A stretch of 49,899 nt of DNA from an uncultured Sphingomonadaceae bacterium (GTDB taxonomy: Bacteria > Pseudomonadota > Alphaproteobacteria > Sphingomonadales > Sphingomonadaceae): contig CADCVW010000073.1 in assembly GCA_902806235.1 (NCBI GenBank), forward strand, positions 1 through 49,899, given 5' to 3'. The notes beneath the pieces are model-generated. The model did not search any database. It had not been told where the DNA came from and worked only from the letters and a program-made list of their open reading frames with translations. The translations under genes were made by a program, and so were the position numbers. Below are positions 8,855 through 17,420 of the stretch, one piece after another. Each line of letters begins with the position of its first letter. The stretch's first letter is position 1.

Positions 8855-8910
8855 GCGGCGCGGGAGTGATTCCCGCGCCGTCGGTCTCCGCTCGGGCGAA
8901 GCCGGCCGAC
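8855..8910. repeat. Family C two-hairpin repeat, copy 2
   Basis: GGCGCGGGAGTGATTCCCGC is followed by GTCGGTCTCCGC ... GAAGCCGGCCGAC. This copy lies between the two paralogous lipoprotein genes. A further short palindrome (GACAAGCCTACCTGCGGCAG region, 8941-8970) reaches into the 3' end of the next gene. Confidence 0.7.
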
Positions 8911-8949
8911 TAGGCGCTGCGGCTTCGCTGCGCTCGCTATCCGACAAGC

Positions 8950-9324
8950 CTACCTGCGGCAGGCTTGTCGGGCGCCGCCGGCCGGCACGTAGCTGATTTC
9001 CTGCCCCGTACCGTCGACACGCGACGCGCCGCGGATGAAACCCTCGCCGGGGGCGGACGCTTTCAAAATGGCGAGCGGGGGTTCGAGCGCGGCGCGGCGG
9101 AGCTCAGCGGTGCGGTCGTCGGTGAGGAAGGTGAGGTGGATCGTCGAGCCGTCGGCGCAGCGGTATTCGTACGCGGCGCGGACGTCCGGGCGCTCGGCGG
9201 GGGTGAGCGGGCGGGGCTTTTCCTTCTTCGCGGTCGGTGGGGGCGGCGGCGCGGCGGCGGGGCCGCAGGCGGCCATGAGGAGGGCAGCGGGGAGGAGGGC
9301 TGCGGTGAGGGCGAGGCGGACCAT
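8950..9324 (-). CDS. Small lipoprotein with MliC-like C-terminal domain (paralog 2)
   Basis: A 124-residue lipoprotein: signal [20 protein letters not shown] with lipobox MAAC, a Pro-rich spacer ([16 protein letters not shown]), then a domain from [19 protein letters not shown] to GGARQACRR. It aligns by eye over its length with the product of 8388-8783, so the two arose by duplication. Both are on the minus strand, 166 bases apart with a family C repeat between them. The distal end of the coding region overlaps a short palindrome at the stop codon. An MliC-like lysozyme-inhibitor role is possible, not shown. Confidence 0.75.
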   Translation of the reverse strand: MVRLALTAALLPAALLMAACGPAAAPPPPPTAKKEKPRPLTPAERPDVRAAYEYRCADGSTIHLTFLTDDRTAELRRAALEPPLAILKASAPGEGFIRGASRVDGTGQEISYVPAGGARQACRR

Positions 9325-9400
9325 GGGGGCGAGTTGAAGCGAGTGGTCTTCGGCTCGTCAAGCGCGGTCCGGGGCGAAGCGCGTCGTTGCGGCGGGGTCG

Positions 9401-9456
9401 AGCCGGGGCTAAACCCCGGGTCGTCGGTCCTCGCTTGCGGCGAGGCCGGCCGGCCT
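9401..9456. repeat. Family C two-hairpin repeat, copy 3
   Basis: AGCCGGGGCTAAACCCCGGG is followed by GTCGGTCCTCGCTTGCGGCG and AGGCCGGCC. It is the most diverged copy: the first hairpin has a different stem but the same position. It lies between paralog 2 and glmM. The rest of 9325-9528 holds a short CGGCTTCGCTTCGCTTGCCG palindrome. Confidence 0.65.
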
Positions 9457-9528
9457 GGGCGCCTCCGGCTTCGCTTCGCTTGCCGGAGCGGCGCGCAGCC
9501 GCCGTGGCAGCTGCGCGCCTGGAGGCTT

Positions 9529-10863
9529 ATGCGTAAATTTTTCGGCACCGACGGCATCCGCGGCCGCACCAACTCGCTCCCCATGACCGCCGACATGGCG
9601 ATGCGCGTGGGCCAGGCGGCCGGCGCGCACTTCCTACGGGGGGCGCACCGGCATCGGGTGGTGATCGGCAAGGACACGCGGCTGTCCGGTTACATGATGG
9701 AATCGGCGCTGGTCGCCGGCTTCACCTCAGTCGGCATGGACGTGGTCTTGGTCGGGCCGATGCCGACGCCGGCGGTCGCCATGCTCGCGCGATCGATGCG
9801 CGCGGACCTGGGCGTGATGGTGTCGGCGAGCCACAACAAATTCGCGGACAACGGGATCAAGCTGTTCGGGCCCGACGGCTACAAGCTGTCGGACGCCGAC
9901 GAGCTGGAGATCGAGGCGCTGATGGAGGCCTCGCCCCGGCTGGCCGCCCCCGCCGAGATCGGGCGCGCGCGGCGGATCGAGGACGCGCCGGGGCGCTACA
10001 TTCACGCCGCCAAGCAGAGTTTCCCCGAAAACCTGCGGCTCGACGGGGTGCGAGTGGTGGTCGATTGCGCCAACGGCGCCGCCTACCAGGTCGCGCCCGC
10101 CGCTCTGTGGGAGCTCGGCGCGGAGGTGATCGCCATGGGGGTGGAGCCCAACGGGCTCAACATCAACGAAGGCGTGGGGTCGACCGACACCGCGGCGCTG
10201 CGCGCCAAGGTGCTAGAGACGCGCGCGGACATCGGTGTCGCGCTGGACGGCGACGCCGACCGGCTCATCGTGCTCGACGAGAAGGGCCAGGAGGTCGACG
10301 GCGACCAGCTGATGGCGCTGATCGCGCGGAGCTGGCACCGGCGCGGGCAGCTCCGCGGCGGCGGCATCGTCGCCACGGTGATGTCGAACCTGGGGCTCGA
10401 GCGGTTTCTAGAGGCCGAAGGGTTGACGCTCGAGCGCGCGGCGGTGGGCGACCGCTACGTGCTGGAAACCATGCGCGCGCGCGACTTCAACGTCGGCGGC
10501 GAGCAGTCGGGGCACATCATCCTCACCCGCTACGCGACCACCGGCGACGGGCTAGTCGCGGCGCTGCAGGTGCTCGCCGAGCTGGTCCAGGCCGAGCGGC
10601 CGGCGAGCGAGCTGCTGCACCTGTTCGACCCCTTGCCGCAAATGCTCCGCAACGTGCAATTCCAGGGCGCGCCGCCGCTGGAGCTGGACAGCGTGCAACG
10701 CGCGATCGCGGCGGGCGAGGCGCGGCTGAACGGGTCCGGCCGGGTGCTGATCCGCAAGTCGGGAACGGAGCCGCTGATCCGCGTGATGGCGGAAGGCGAG
10801 GATTTGGGCCTGGTGGAAGAGGTGGTGGAGGAGATCTGCGACGCCCTGCGGAAGGCGGCCTGA
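9529..10863 (+). CDS. glmM: Phosphoglucosamine mutase GlmM
   Basis: GlmM converts glucosamine-6-phosphate to glucosamine-1-phosphate, feeding UDP-GlcNAc synthesis for the wall precursors made by the dcw cluster in this window. The 444-residue protein has the N-terminal FGTDGIRG, the phosphoserine loop [14 protein letters not shown] (catalytic Ser about residue 101), the metal loop DGDADR, the sugar-binding GGEQSGHII and the C-terminal [18 protein letters not shown] at 9529 has GGAGG four bases upstream. It is followed after two bases by a small ORF and thiD, suggesting one transcript. Confidence 0.96.
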   Translation: MRKFFGTDGIRGRTNSLPMTADMAMRVGQAAGAHFLRGAHRHRVVIGKDTRLSGYMMESALVAGFTSVGMDVVLVGPMPTPAVAMLARSMRADLGVMVSASHNKFADNGIKLFGPDGYKLSDADELEIEALMEASPRLAAPAEIGRARRIEDAPGRYIHAAKQSFPENLRLDGVRVVVDCANGAAYQVAPAALWELGAEVIAMGVEPNGLNINEGVGSTDTAALRAKVLETRADIGVALDGDADRLIVLDEKGQEVDGDQLMALIARSWHRRGQLRGGGIVATVMSNLGLERFLEAEGLTLERAAVGDRYVLETMRARDFNVGGEQSGHIILTRYATTGDGLVAALQVLAELVQAERPASELLHLFDPLPQMLRNVQFQGAPPLELDSVQRAIAAGEARLNGSGRVLIRKSGTEPLIRVMAEGEDLGLVEEVVEEICDALRKAA

Positions 10864-10865
10864 GC

Positions 10866-11090
10866 ATGTCGGTGGTGCTTTACCTGATCGCGGCGACCCA
10901 GGAACGGGCGGGGCGGCGCGTGCTCGAGCCGTCCGAGCGGCCGGGCGCGACGATGCCCGAGCGCGCCATCGCCTTAGCGCCCGGGGGCGGGGAGCGCGGG
11001 GCGTTCGAGGACCTTCGCACAAACGGGTCGCTCGTGCCGACGGGAACGGGGCGCTGGTGGCTCGACGCCGCGGCGGCACTGACGCGGTGA
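10866..11090 (+). CDS. Small conserved-looking protein of unknown function
   Basis: 74 residues, MSVVLYLIAATQERAGRRVL to RWWLDAAAALTR. I do not recognise a characterised family. It starts two bases after the glmM stop, and its TGA overlaps the GTG start of thiD in a GTGA junction, so it is placed for coupled translation. Codon use matches its neighbours. It has no signal peptide and no clear membrane segment. The Trp pair (RWW) near the end and the ATMPERAIALAPGGGE stretch look like constrained protein rather than random frame. Confidence 0.65.
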   Translation: MSVVLYLIAATQERAGRRVLEPSERPGATMPERAIALAPGGGERGAFEDLRTNGSLVPTGTGRWWLDAAAALTR

Positions 11091-12271
11091 CCCCGCGCGT
11101 CCTCGTCGTCGCCGGGTCCGATTCGGGCGGCGGTGCGGGCATCCAGGCGGACCTCAAGACGATCGCGATGCTCGGCGGGCACGCGACTTGCGCCGTTACC
11201 GCAGTCACCGCGCAGAACACGATGGGGGTGAGCGGCGTCCACGCGATCCCGACCGGGATGGTGATGGCGCAAATCGACGCTGTCGCCAGCGACATCGGGC
11301 TGGACGCGGTGAAGATCGGGATGATCGGCTCGGCGGAAACGGCGCACGCAATGGCGAAGTGGCTGGAGCGAGCCGCCCCGGCGCGGGGCATCCCCGTCGT
11401 GTTCGATCCCGTGATGGTGGCGAGCAGCGGATCGGTGCTGGCGGACGGCGGCACCGTTGAAGCGTTCGGGCGGCTGATGCGGGCCGCGACGGTGGTCACG
11501 CCCAACCTGCCCGAGCTGTTCGCGCTGGCTGGGCGCGAAGGCGAGCCGGAGGCGCTGGCGACTGAGCTGGCGGCGACGCACGGTTGCCTGGTGCTCGCCA
11601 AAGGCGGGCACGGCGCGGGCGAGTGGCTGACAGACGCGCTGGTCGGGCCGGACGGAGTCGTCGCGCGCTGGACGGGCGCGCGGATCGACACGCCCCACAC
11701 GCACGGCACGGGCTGCACGCTGGCGAGCGCGCTGGCGGTGGGGCTGGCGCGCGGCTTCGCGCCCGAGCTGGCGGCGGCGGGCGCGCGTGGTTTCGTGCGA
11801 TTCGCGATGCGGGACGCGCCGGGGTTCGGGGCGGGGCACGGGCCGCTGGGGCAGCAGGCGGTGCGGCTCGATTTGGCGCTCGATGAGCGACCGATGCTGA
11901 ACCAGATCACGCTGCCCGCGAGCGATTACGCGGCCAGCGTCGGCTTCTACCGCGCGCTCGGTTTACAGCAGATCGTGGACACGCCGCCGCGCTACGCGCG
12001 ATTCGATGGGGCGGGCGGAATGACGCTGTCCGTGGAGGTCTCGGCCCCTCCGGTATTACCGGCGACCGCGCAGCTGTTTCTGCAATGCTGTGACCTGGAT
12101 GCAACAGTCGAACGGCTGGAAAAGGCGGGTGTCACGATCGCCCTGATGCCCGAAAACCGCAGCTACCTGTGGCGGGTCGCGGAGCTGGCGGACCCGCATG
12201 GGAACCCCATCAGATTGTACGATCCGGCGGAGAACCGGCGCTTTCCGCCATGGCGGGTGATGACGACTTAG
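11087..12271 (+). CDS. thiD: HMP/HMP-P kinase ThiD fused to a VOC (glyoxalase-fold) domain
   Basis: Residues 1 to ~265 are ThiD, which phosphorylates hydroxymethylpyrimidine and its phosphate in thiamine synthesis: VVAGSDSGGGAGIQADLKT at the start, FDPVMVASSG, and HTHGTGCTLASALA near the end. The frame does not stop where ThiD normally does (~265 residues). It continues through LDERPMLNQITLPASDY into a complete VOC domain (YAASVGFYRALGL ... ELADPHGNPIRLYDPAENR), giving 394 residues. The VOC part would begin naturally at the Met codon at 11894. So this is either a true fusion or two adjacent genes merged by loss of the stop. The GTG at 11087 overlaps the previous gene. The ligand of the VOC domain is unknown. 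Confidence 0.88.
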   Translation: MTPRVLVVAGSDSGGGAGIQADLKTIAMLGGHATCAVTAVTAQNTMGVSGVHAIPTGMVMAQIDAVASDIGLDAVKIGMIGSAETAHAMAKWLERAAPARGIPVVFDPVMVASSGSVLADGGTVEAFGRLMRAATVVTPNLPELFALAGREGEPEALATELAATHGCLVLAKGGHGAGEWLTDALVGPDGVVARWTGARIDTPHTHGTGCTLASALAVGLARGFAPELAAAGARGFVRFAMRDAPGFGAGHGPLGQQAVRLDLALDERPMLNQITLPASDYAASVGFYRALGLQQIVDTPPRYARFDGAGGMTLSVEVSAPPVLPATAQLFLQCCDLDATVERLEKAGVTIALMPENRSYLWRVAELADPHGNPIRLYDPAENRRFPPWRVMTT

Positions 12272-12340
12272 AGGGTCGCCAGCGGCGCTCGCGCAGTTGC
12301 CGCGCGGATAGGGGTTCGCGCTCTCCGGGGTTGCGGTTTA

Positions 12341-12369
12341 TGGCTCCCCGCGTTCGCGGGAATGACGGG
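12341..12369. repeat. Half copy of an extragenic palindrome
   Basis: GGCTCCCCGCGTTCGCGGGA followed by ATGACGG resembles one end of the common alphaproteobacterial GGAATGACG-type palindrome. The CCCGCGTTCGCGGG core can fold into a hairpin and could end the thiD transcript, but no T run follows. Confidence 0.5.
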
Positions 12370-12413
12370 TGGGGTGGTGCATAGGACGCTGTTTGTGTGC
12401 GGGGTGACGAGCT

Positions 12414-12437
12414 TTGTCGTACTAACGACAACGTTGT
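12414..12437. promoter_or_regulatory. Overlapping perfect palindromes upstream of rnhB (putative operator)
   Basis: TTGTCGT-acta-ACGACAA is a perfect 7-bp inverted repeat (12414-12431). It runs into a second perfect palindrome, ACAACGTTGT (12428-12437). The stretch is AT-richer than its surroundings and sits 34 bases before the rnhB start, where a promoter or operator is expected. The binding protein is unknown. Confidence 0.45.
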
Positions 12438-12470
12438 TCCTTCACGCTTTTCCGGCCAGCCATTGACGCC

Positions 12471-13091
12471 GTGACGCGGCCTGACCTGAGCCTAGAGGAA
12501 GTGTTGCCGGAGCCGCTGGCCGGCGTCGACGAGGTCGGGCGCGGGCCGCTCGCCGGGCCGGTGGTGGCTGCGGCGGTGATCCTCGATCGAACAAATATTC
12601 CGAACGGAATCAACGACTCCAAGGCTGTTCCGGAGAAGCGGCGCGAGGCGCTCGCGCTGCGTATTCGCGAATCGGCAATGGTGGGGGTGGGACTGGCCTC
12701 TCCGCAAGAGATCGATCGCCTGAACATCCACCGCGCGACGCTGCTGGCGATGGCGCGGGCGGTGGAAGCCCTGCCAGTGCCCCCCGCCTTCGCGCTGGTC
12801 GACGGGCGATTCGCGCCGGAGCTGGGATGCCCTGCTCGCGCGGTCGTGCGAGGCGATTCGCGGTCGCTGTCGATCGCCGCGGCGTCGGTCGTCGCCAAGG
12901 TCGCGCGCGACCGAATCATGGCGGCGGCCGCGGTCGAGGACTCCCGATTCGGGTGGGACCGGAACAAGGGATACCCCACCCCAGCGCACCTGACGGCGCT
13001 CGCCCGATTCGGGCCGAGCCCGCTCCACCGGCGGAGCTTCGGGCCGGTGCGGGCGATGCTTTCCGGGGCGCCGCTGTCAAGCCCGTTTTAG
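12471..13091 (+). CDS. rnhB: Ribonuclease HII
   Basis: RNase HII cuts RNA in RNA-DNA hybrids and removes misincorporated ribonucleotides. The 206-residue protein carries GVDEVGRGPLAGPVVAAAVIL (catalytic Asp and Glu near residue 20), the NDSK motif, AFALVDGRF (Asp), and SIAAASVVAKVARDRIM with the last acidic residue, then a KGYPTPAHLTAL tail. GTG start at 12471. It precedes ccrM on the same strand by 88 bases; the two probably form one unit, although ccrM has its own GANTC-crowded leader. Confidence 0.93.
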   Translation: MTRPDLSLEEVLPEPLAGVDEVGRGPLAGPVVAAAVILDRTNIPNGINDSKAVPEKRREALALRIRESAMVGVGLASPQEIDRLNIHRATLLAMARAVEALPVPPAFALVDGRFAPELGCPARAVVRGDSRSLSIAAASVVAKVARDRIMAAAAVEDSRFGWDRNKGYPTPAHLTALARFGPSPLHRRSFGPVRAMLSGAPLSSPF

Positions 13092-13097
13092 GTAGGT

Positions 13098-14358
<1,261 letters not shown>

Positions 14359-14380
14359 CGTCCGCCGCCCGCCCAAGTTC

Positions 14381-14465
14381 GTCATCCCGGGCTTGACCCG
14401 AGACCCGTGTTCCTCTGACCACCGTCGCTGAAGGCAGGTGGGTCCCGGTCAAGCCCGGGATGACG
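14381..14465. repeat. Extragenic palindrome, CATCCCGGGCTTGACCC type
   Basis: The ends GTCATCCCGGGCTTGACCC and GGTCAAGCCCGGGATGAC are exact inverses over about 18 bases and enclose a 45-base core. This is the widespread alphaproteobacterial palindromic repeat. It occupies nearly all of the gap between ccrM and the C13-type peptidase gene and may also act as a transcript end. Confidence 0.85.
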
Positions 14466-14476
14466 GAGGTTTTCGG

Positions 14477-15295
14477 ATGAAGGGTAGTCTCCTCGGGGCC
14501 GCGTTGCTCGGCGTCCTGACCGGGCCGGCGTCCGCGCAGGAGGCGGGCCGCTTCGACGCGGCCATTGCCGCGCTCCAGCCGCAGCGGCCGGGCGTGGTGG
14601 ACGCCTACGTCGTGACCGTCGCGCTCGACGCCGACCCCGTGTTCGCGCGGGAAGCGGGGGAGGCAGCGCGGGTGCTGGCGCGGCGCTACGGCGCGGCGGG
14701 GCGGACGGTGGCGCTGGCGGACGGCGGGGCGGCCTCGCCGGACGACTTAGGCCGCGCGGTGGCGCGGGTAGGGGTGCTCGCCGACCACGACGAGGACGTG
14801 CTGGTGCTGTTCGCGACGACCCACGGCCACCCGCAGGCGGGGCTGGTGTGGCGCGAGGCGGGCGGCGTGCGCGGGGCGGTGCCGCCGGCGGCGCTGGCGG
14901 GGATGCTGGGTGGCGCGGGGCTCTCGAACCGGCTGGTGATCCTGTCCGCCTGCTACGCGGGGGTGTTCGTGCCGGCGCTCCGCGGGGAGCGGAGCGTAGT
15001 GGTGACGGCGGCGTCGGCGGAGCGCAGCAGCTTTGGCTGCGAGGCGGAGAACGACTGGACCTTCTTCGGCGACGCGCTGGTCAACCGCGCGCTGCGCAAG
15101 CCGCAACCGTTGAGCGACGCGGTGGCGGAGGCGCGGGGGCTGATCGGGGCTTGGGAGGGACGCGCCAAGCTCGCCCCGTCCCAGCCGCAGTTCTCGATGG
15201 GGTCGCGGGCGGGGCGCTGGCTGCGGTCGCTGGAGGCGCGAATGCCGAAGGAGGGCTCCGCCCCAGTCGGGCGATCGCCGGGGGCGAGCCGATGA
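14477..15295 (+). CDS. Secreted C13 (legumain-like) family peptidase
   Basis: 272 residues with a signal peptide (MKGSLLGAALLGVLTGPASAQ). The domain shows the C13/caspase-fold dyad: His in LVLFATTHGHPQAG and Cys in RLVILSACYAGVFVPAL, followed by VVTAASAERSSFGCEAENDWTFFG. These match bacterial peptidase C13 family proteins (PF01650-like). The substrate is unknown; the protein is expected in the periplasm. Its TGA overlaps the folP ATG (ATGA), so the two are translationally coupled, although no functional link is known. Confidence 0.85.
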   Translation: MKGSLLGAALLGVLTGPASAQEAGRFDAAIAALQPQRPGVVDAYVVTVALDADPVFAREAGEAARVLARRYGAAGRTVALADGGAASPDDLGRAVARVGVLADHDEDVLVLFATTHGHPQAGLVWREAGGVRGAVPPAALAGMLGGAGLSNRLVILSACYAGVFVPALRGERSVVVTAASAERSSFGCEAENDWTFFGDALVNRALRKPQPLSDAVAEARGLIGAWEGRAKLAPSQPQFSMGSRAGRWLRSLEARMPKEGSAPVGRSPGASR

Positions 15296-16365
15296 AGACT
15301 TATCTGCGGCCCACTGGCTTCGTCGACGCGCCGTTCGGGCACGACGGCCGCGTGGCGCGGCTCGCGGGCGGGCTGTGCTGGTTCGGGCTGGTCGAGCTGA
15401 TCCGGGAGGACGGCGGGCGGATCGTCGGGAGCGAGCTCCTGCCGGTTCAGGAGGTCGAGGCGCGGCTCCCGGCGGAGCTGGCGGGGACCTGGGCGCGGCT
15501 TACCGCGCTGCGTGCGCCGCTCGCCTTGGGCGAGCGGGTGGTGCGGCTGGACCAGCCGCAGCTGGTGGGGATCGTCAACGCCACGTCCGACAGCTTTTCG
15601 GACGGGGGCAGCTACGGCACCGCTGAGGCCGCGGCGGACGCGGGGTTCGCGATGGGCGCGGCGGGGGCGGCGATCGTCGACGTGGGCGGCGAATCAACGC
15701 GCCCGGGGGCGGCGGAGGTGTGGGAGGGCGACGAGCTCGAGCGCGTGCTGCCCGTGGTGGACCAGCTGGCGCGCGGCGGGACCGCCGTGTCGGTGGACAC
15801 GCGCAAGGCGGGGGTGATGGAGGCGGCGCTGCGCAGCGGAGCATCCATGATCAACGACGTATCCGCGCTGACGTGGGACGAGCGCGCGGCCGCGGTGGTC
15901 GCGCGCGCGGGGTGCCCGGTGGTGCTGATGCATCATCAGGGCACGCCGGAGACGATGCAGCGGGAGCCGCGCTACGAACGGCCGGTGACCCTCAGCGTCT
16001 ACGACTGGCTGGAGGAGCGGGTGCGCGCGGCCGAGGAAGCCGGGATCGCGCGGGAGCGGATCGTCGTCGACCCGGGCATCGGTTTCGGCAAGACGGTGGG
16101 GCACAACCTGGAGCTGCTGAACCACCTGTCGCTGTTCCACGGCCTGGGCTGTGCGGTGATGCTGGGGGCGAGCCGGAAGCGGTTCATCGGGGCGCTGGAC
16201 AAGGAGGCCGCCGTCGACCGACGGCTGGGCGGGTCGGTGGCGCTGACGGCCTCGACGGCGGCGCAGGGCGTGCAGCTGCACCGGGTGCACGATGTCGTGG
16301 AGAACGCGCAGGCGCTGCGGGTGTGGCGGGGGCTGCGGGACCGGGCGCTGACGCCTGCTTCGTGA
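15292..16365 (+). CDS. folP: Dihydropteroate synthase FolP
   Basis: FolP condenses p-aminobenzoate with the pterin pyrophosphate in folate synthesis. The pterin-binding barrel starts near residue 91 with LVGIVNATSDSFSDGG (residue 96 is the Asn). It continues with DVGGESTRPGA, SVDTRKAGV, MINDVSALTWDE, IVVDPGIGFGKT and GASRKRFIG. About 90 residues come before the barrel, longer than in E. coli. The first loop reads NATSDSFSDGG where the usual consensus is NVTPDSFSDGG, so Ala and Ser replace Val and Pro in the loop that borders the pABA and sulfonamide site. ATG at 15292. Confidence 0.93.
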   Translation: MKTYLRPTGFVDAPFGHDGRVARLAGGLCWFGLVELIREDGGRIVGSELLPVQEVEARLPAELAGTWARLTALRAPLALGERVVRLDQPQLVGIVNATSDSFSDGGSYGTAEAAADAGFAMGAAGAAIVDVGGESTRPGAAEVWEGDELERVLPVVDQLARGGTAVSVDTRKAGVMEAALRSGASMINDVSALTWDERAAAVVARAGCPVVLMHHQGTPETMQREPRYERPVTLSVYDWLEERVRAAEEAGIARERIVVDPGIGFGKTVGHNLELLNHLSLFHGLGCAVMLGASRKRFIGALDKEAAVDRRLGGSVALTASTAAQGVQLHRVHDVVENAQALRVWRGLRDRALTPAS

Positions 16366-16370
16366 CGCGT

Positions 16371-16476
16371 CGTCCCAGCAGAAAGCCGGGACCGCCACCG
16401 ACGACGGCTGCCCTCTTTATCGGCGGTGGCGGGGCGGTCCACCGCGGTCGTGGTCCCAGCTGCCGCTGGGACGACG
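16371..16476. repeat. Family A palindromic repeat, copy 4
   Basis: CGTCCCAGCAGAAAGCCGGG ... GGTCCCAGCTGCCGCTGGGA, about 106 bp, in the convergent gap between folP and the SDR gene. It is the most diverged of the four copies. The gap 16366-16491 holds nothing else. Confidence 0.8.
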
Positions 16477-16491
16477 GCCTCTCTTTAAGCT

Positions 16492-17247
16492 CTACAGCGC
16501 GTAGCCGCCGTCGGTCACCAGCACACTGCCCGTGGTAAAGGCGGACGCGTCCGAGAGGAGGAAAGCGATGGCTTCCGCCACCTCCTCCGGCCGGGCAAAG
16601 CGGCCCATCGCGGTAAAGGCGCTGATCTGGGCGAAAGCGGCCTCGCGGCCGTGGGCGCGCGCGGTTTCGGCGAAGGACTCCACGCCGTCCCAGATCGCGG
16701 TCTCGACGCCGCCGGGGGCGATCGCGTTGACACGGATGCCAGCGGCGAGGCCTTCCTTGGCGGCGATGCGGGCGAGGTGGAGCACGGCGGCCTTGGACGA
16801 ACCGTAGGCAGCGATGCCGGGCTCGGCCTTGAGACCGGCGACCGAACCGACGAGCACGACGGAGCCGCGCCTGCCGGCGGTCATCGCGCGCATCGCGGCG
16901 CGGAGCGTGAGGAAAGCGCCGTCGACGTTGACGCGCATGACGCGGCGCCAGTGGTCGAAGCTCGCCTCGGCGATTGGCGCGCCCGCGCCGATGCCGGCGT
17001 TGACGACGGCATGGGTGAGGCCGGACAGGTCCGCGCCGTCCCAGAGCGCTTCGTCCGCGACGTCGCCGGGGTGGAGGACGCAAGGGCAGGGGAGCGCGGC
17101 CGCGGCGTCGCGCAGCGCGGCTTCGTTTAGGTCGTTGAGGTGGAGCTTCGCCGCGCCGCTCTGGCCGAGGAGGCGGGCGCTGGCGAGGCCGATGCCGGAG
17201 GCGGCGCCGGTGACGAGCGCGACCGCGCCGGTGAAGGACTGGGGCAT
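16492..17247 (-). CDS. Short-chain dehydrogenase/reductase
   Basis: 251 residues of a classical SDR: cofactor motif TGAASGIG (about residues 12-19), NAG motif VVNAGIG, catalytic Ser in VVLVGSVAG, and YGSSK with the Tyr and Lys. The acidic residue after the second strand (HLNDLNE) suggests NAD rather than NADP. A C-terminal TTGSVLVTDGGYAL is typical of the family. The substrate cannot be told from sequence. The ATG at 17247 begins just before the first strand; a longer frame upstream is unlike the family. Confidence 0.88.
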   Translation of the reverse strand: MPQSFTGAVALVTGAASGIGLASARLLGQSGAAKLHLNDLNEAALRDAAAALPCPCVLHPGDVADEALWDGADLSGLTHAVVNAGIGAGAPIAEASFDHWRRVMRVNVDGAFLTLRAAMRAMTAGRRGSVVLVGSVAGLKAEPGIAAYGSSKAAVLHLARIAAKEGLAAGIRVNAIAPGGVETAIWDGVESFAETARAHGREAAFAQISAFTAMGRFARPEEVAEAIAFLLSDASAFTTGSVLVTDGGYAL

Positions 17248-17385
17248 GGGCGAAGGGCTAGCGGGGCTGGCAGGGAGTCGCAACTTCGCGGAGTGCGCGA
17301 ACCGCGTCGCGGCGAAGCCGCGCCGTGACGTCGAACGGGTTCGGCCATGGGCCGACACGTCGGCCGGACGGGCGCTGGTCCTCGC

Positions 17386-17404
17386 CTAAGCGCTACGCGC
17401 TTAG
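17386..17404. repeat. Perfect hairpin between regulator and SDR genes
   Basis: CTAAGCGC-tac-GCGCTTAG, 8-bp arms, lies 17 bases beyond the stop of the AAA+ regulator gene on its strand. It is flanked by GGCGC/GGCGCC, which can extend the fold. It could end the regulator transcript but lacks a T run. Elsewhere in 17248-17420 there is only a short GCGGCGAAGCCGC palindrome. Confidence 0.5.
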
Positions 17405-17420
17405 TCCTGGGCGCCTCGCC

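Noticed and set aside
10861-11100. TPP riboswitch before thiD
   Set aside because: The thiD start overlaps the preceding coding frame and no conserved THI-box sequences are visible.
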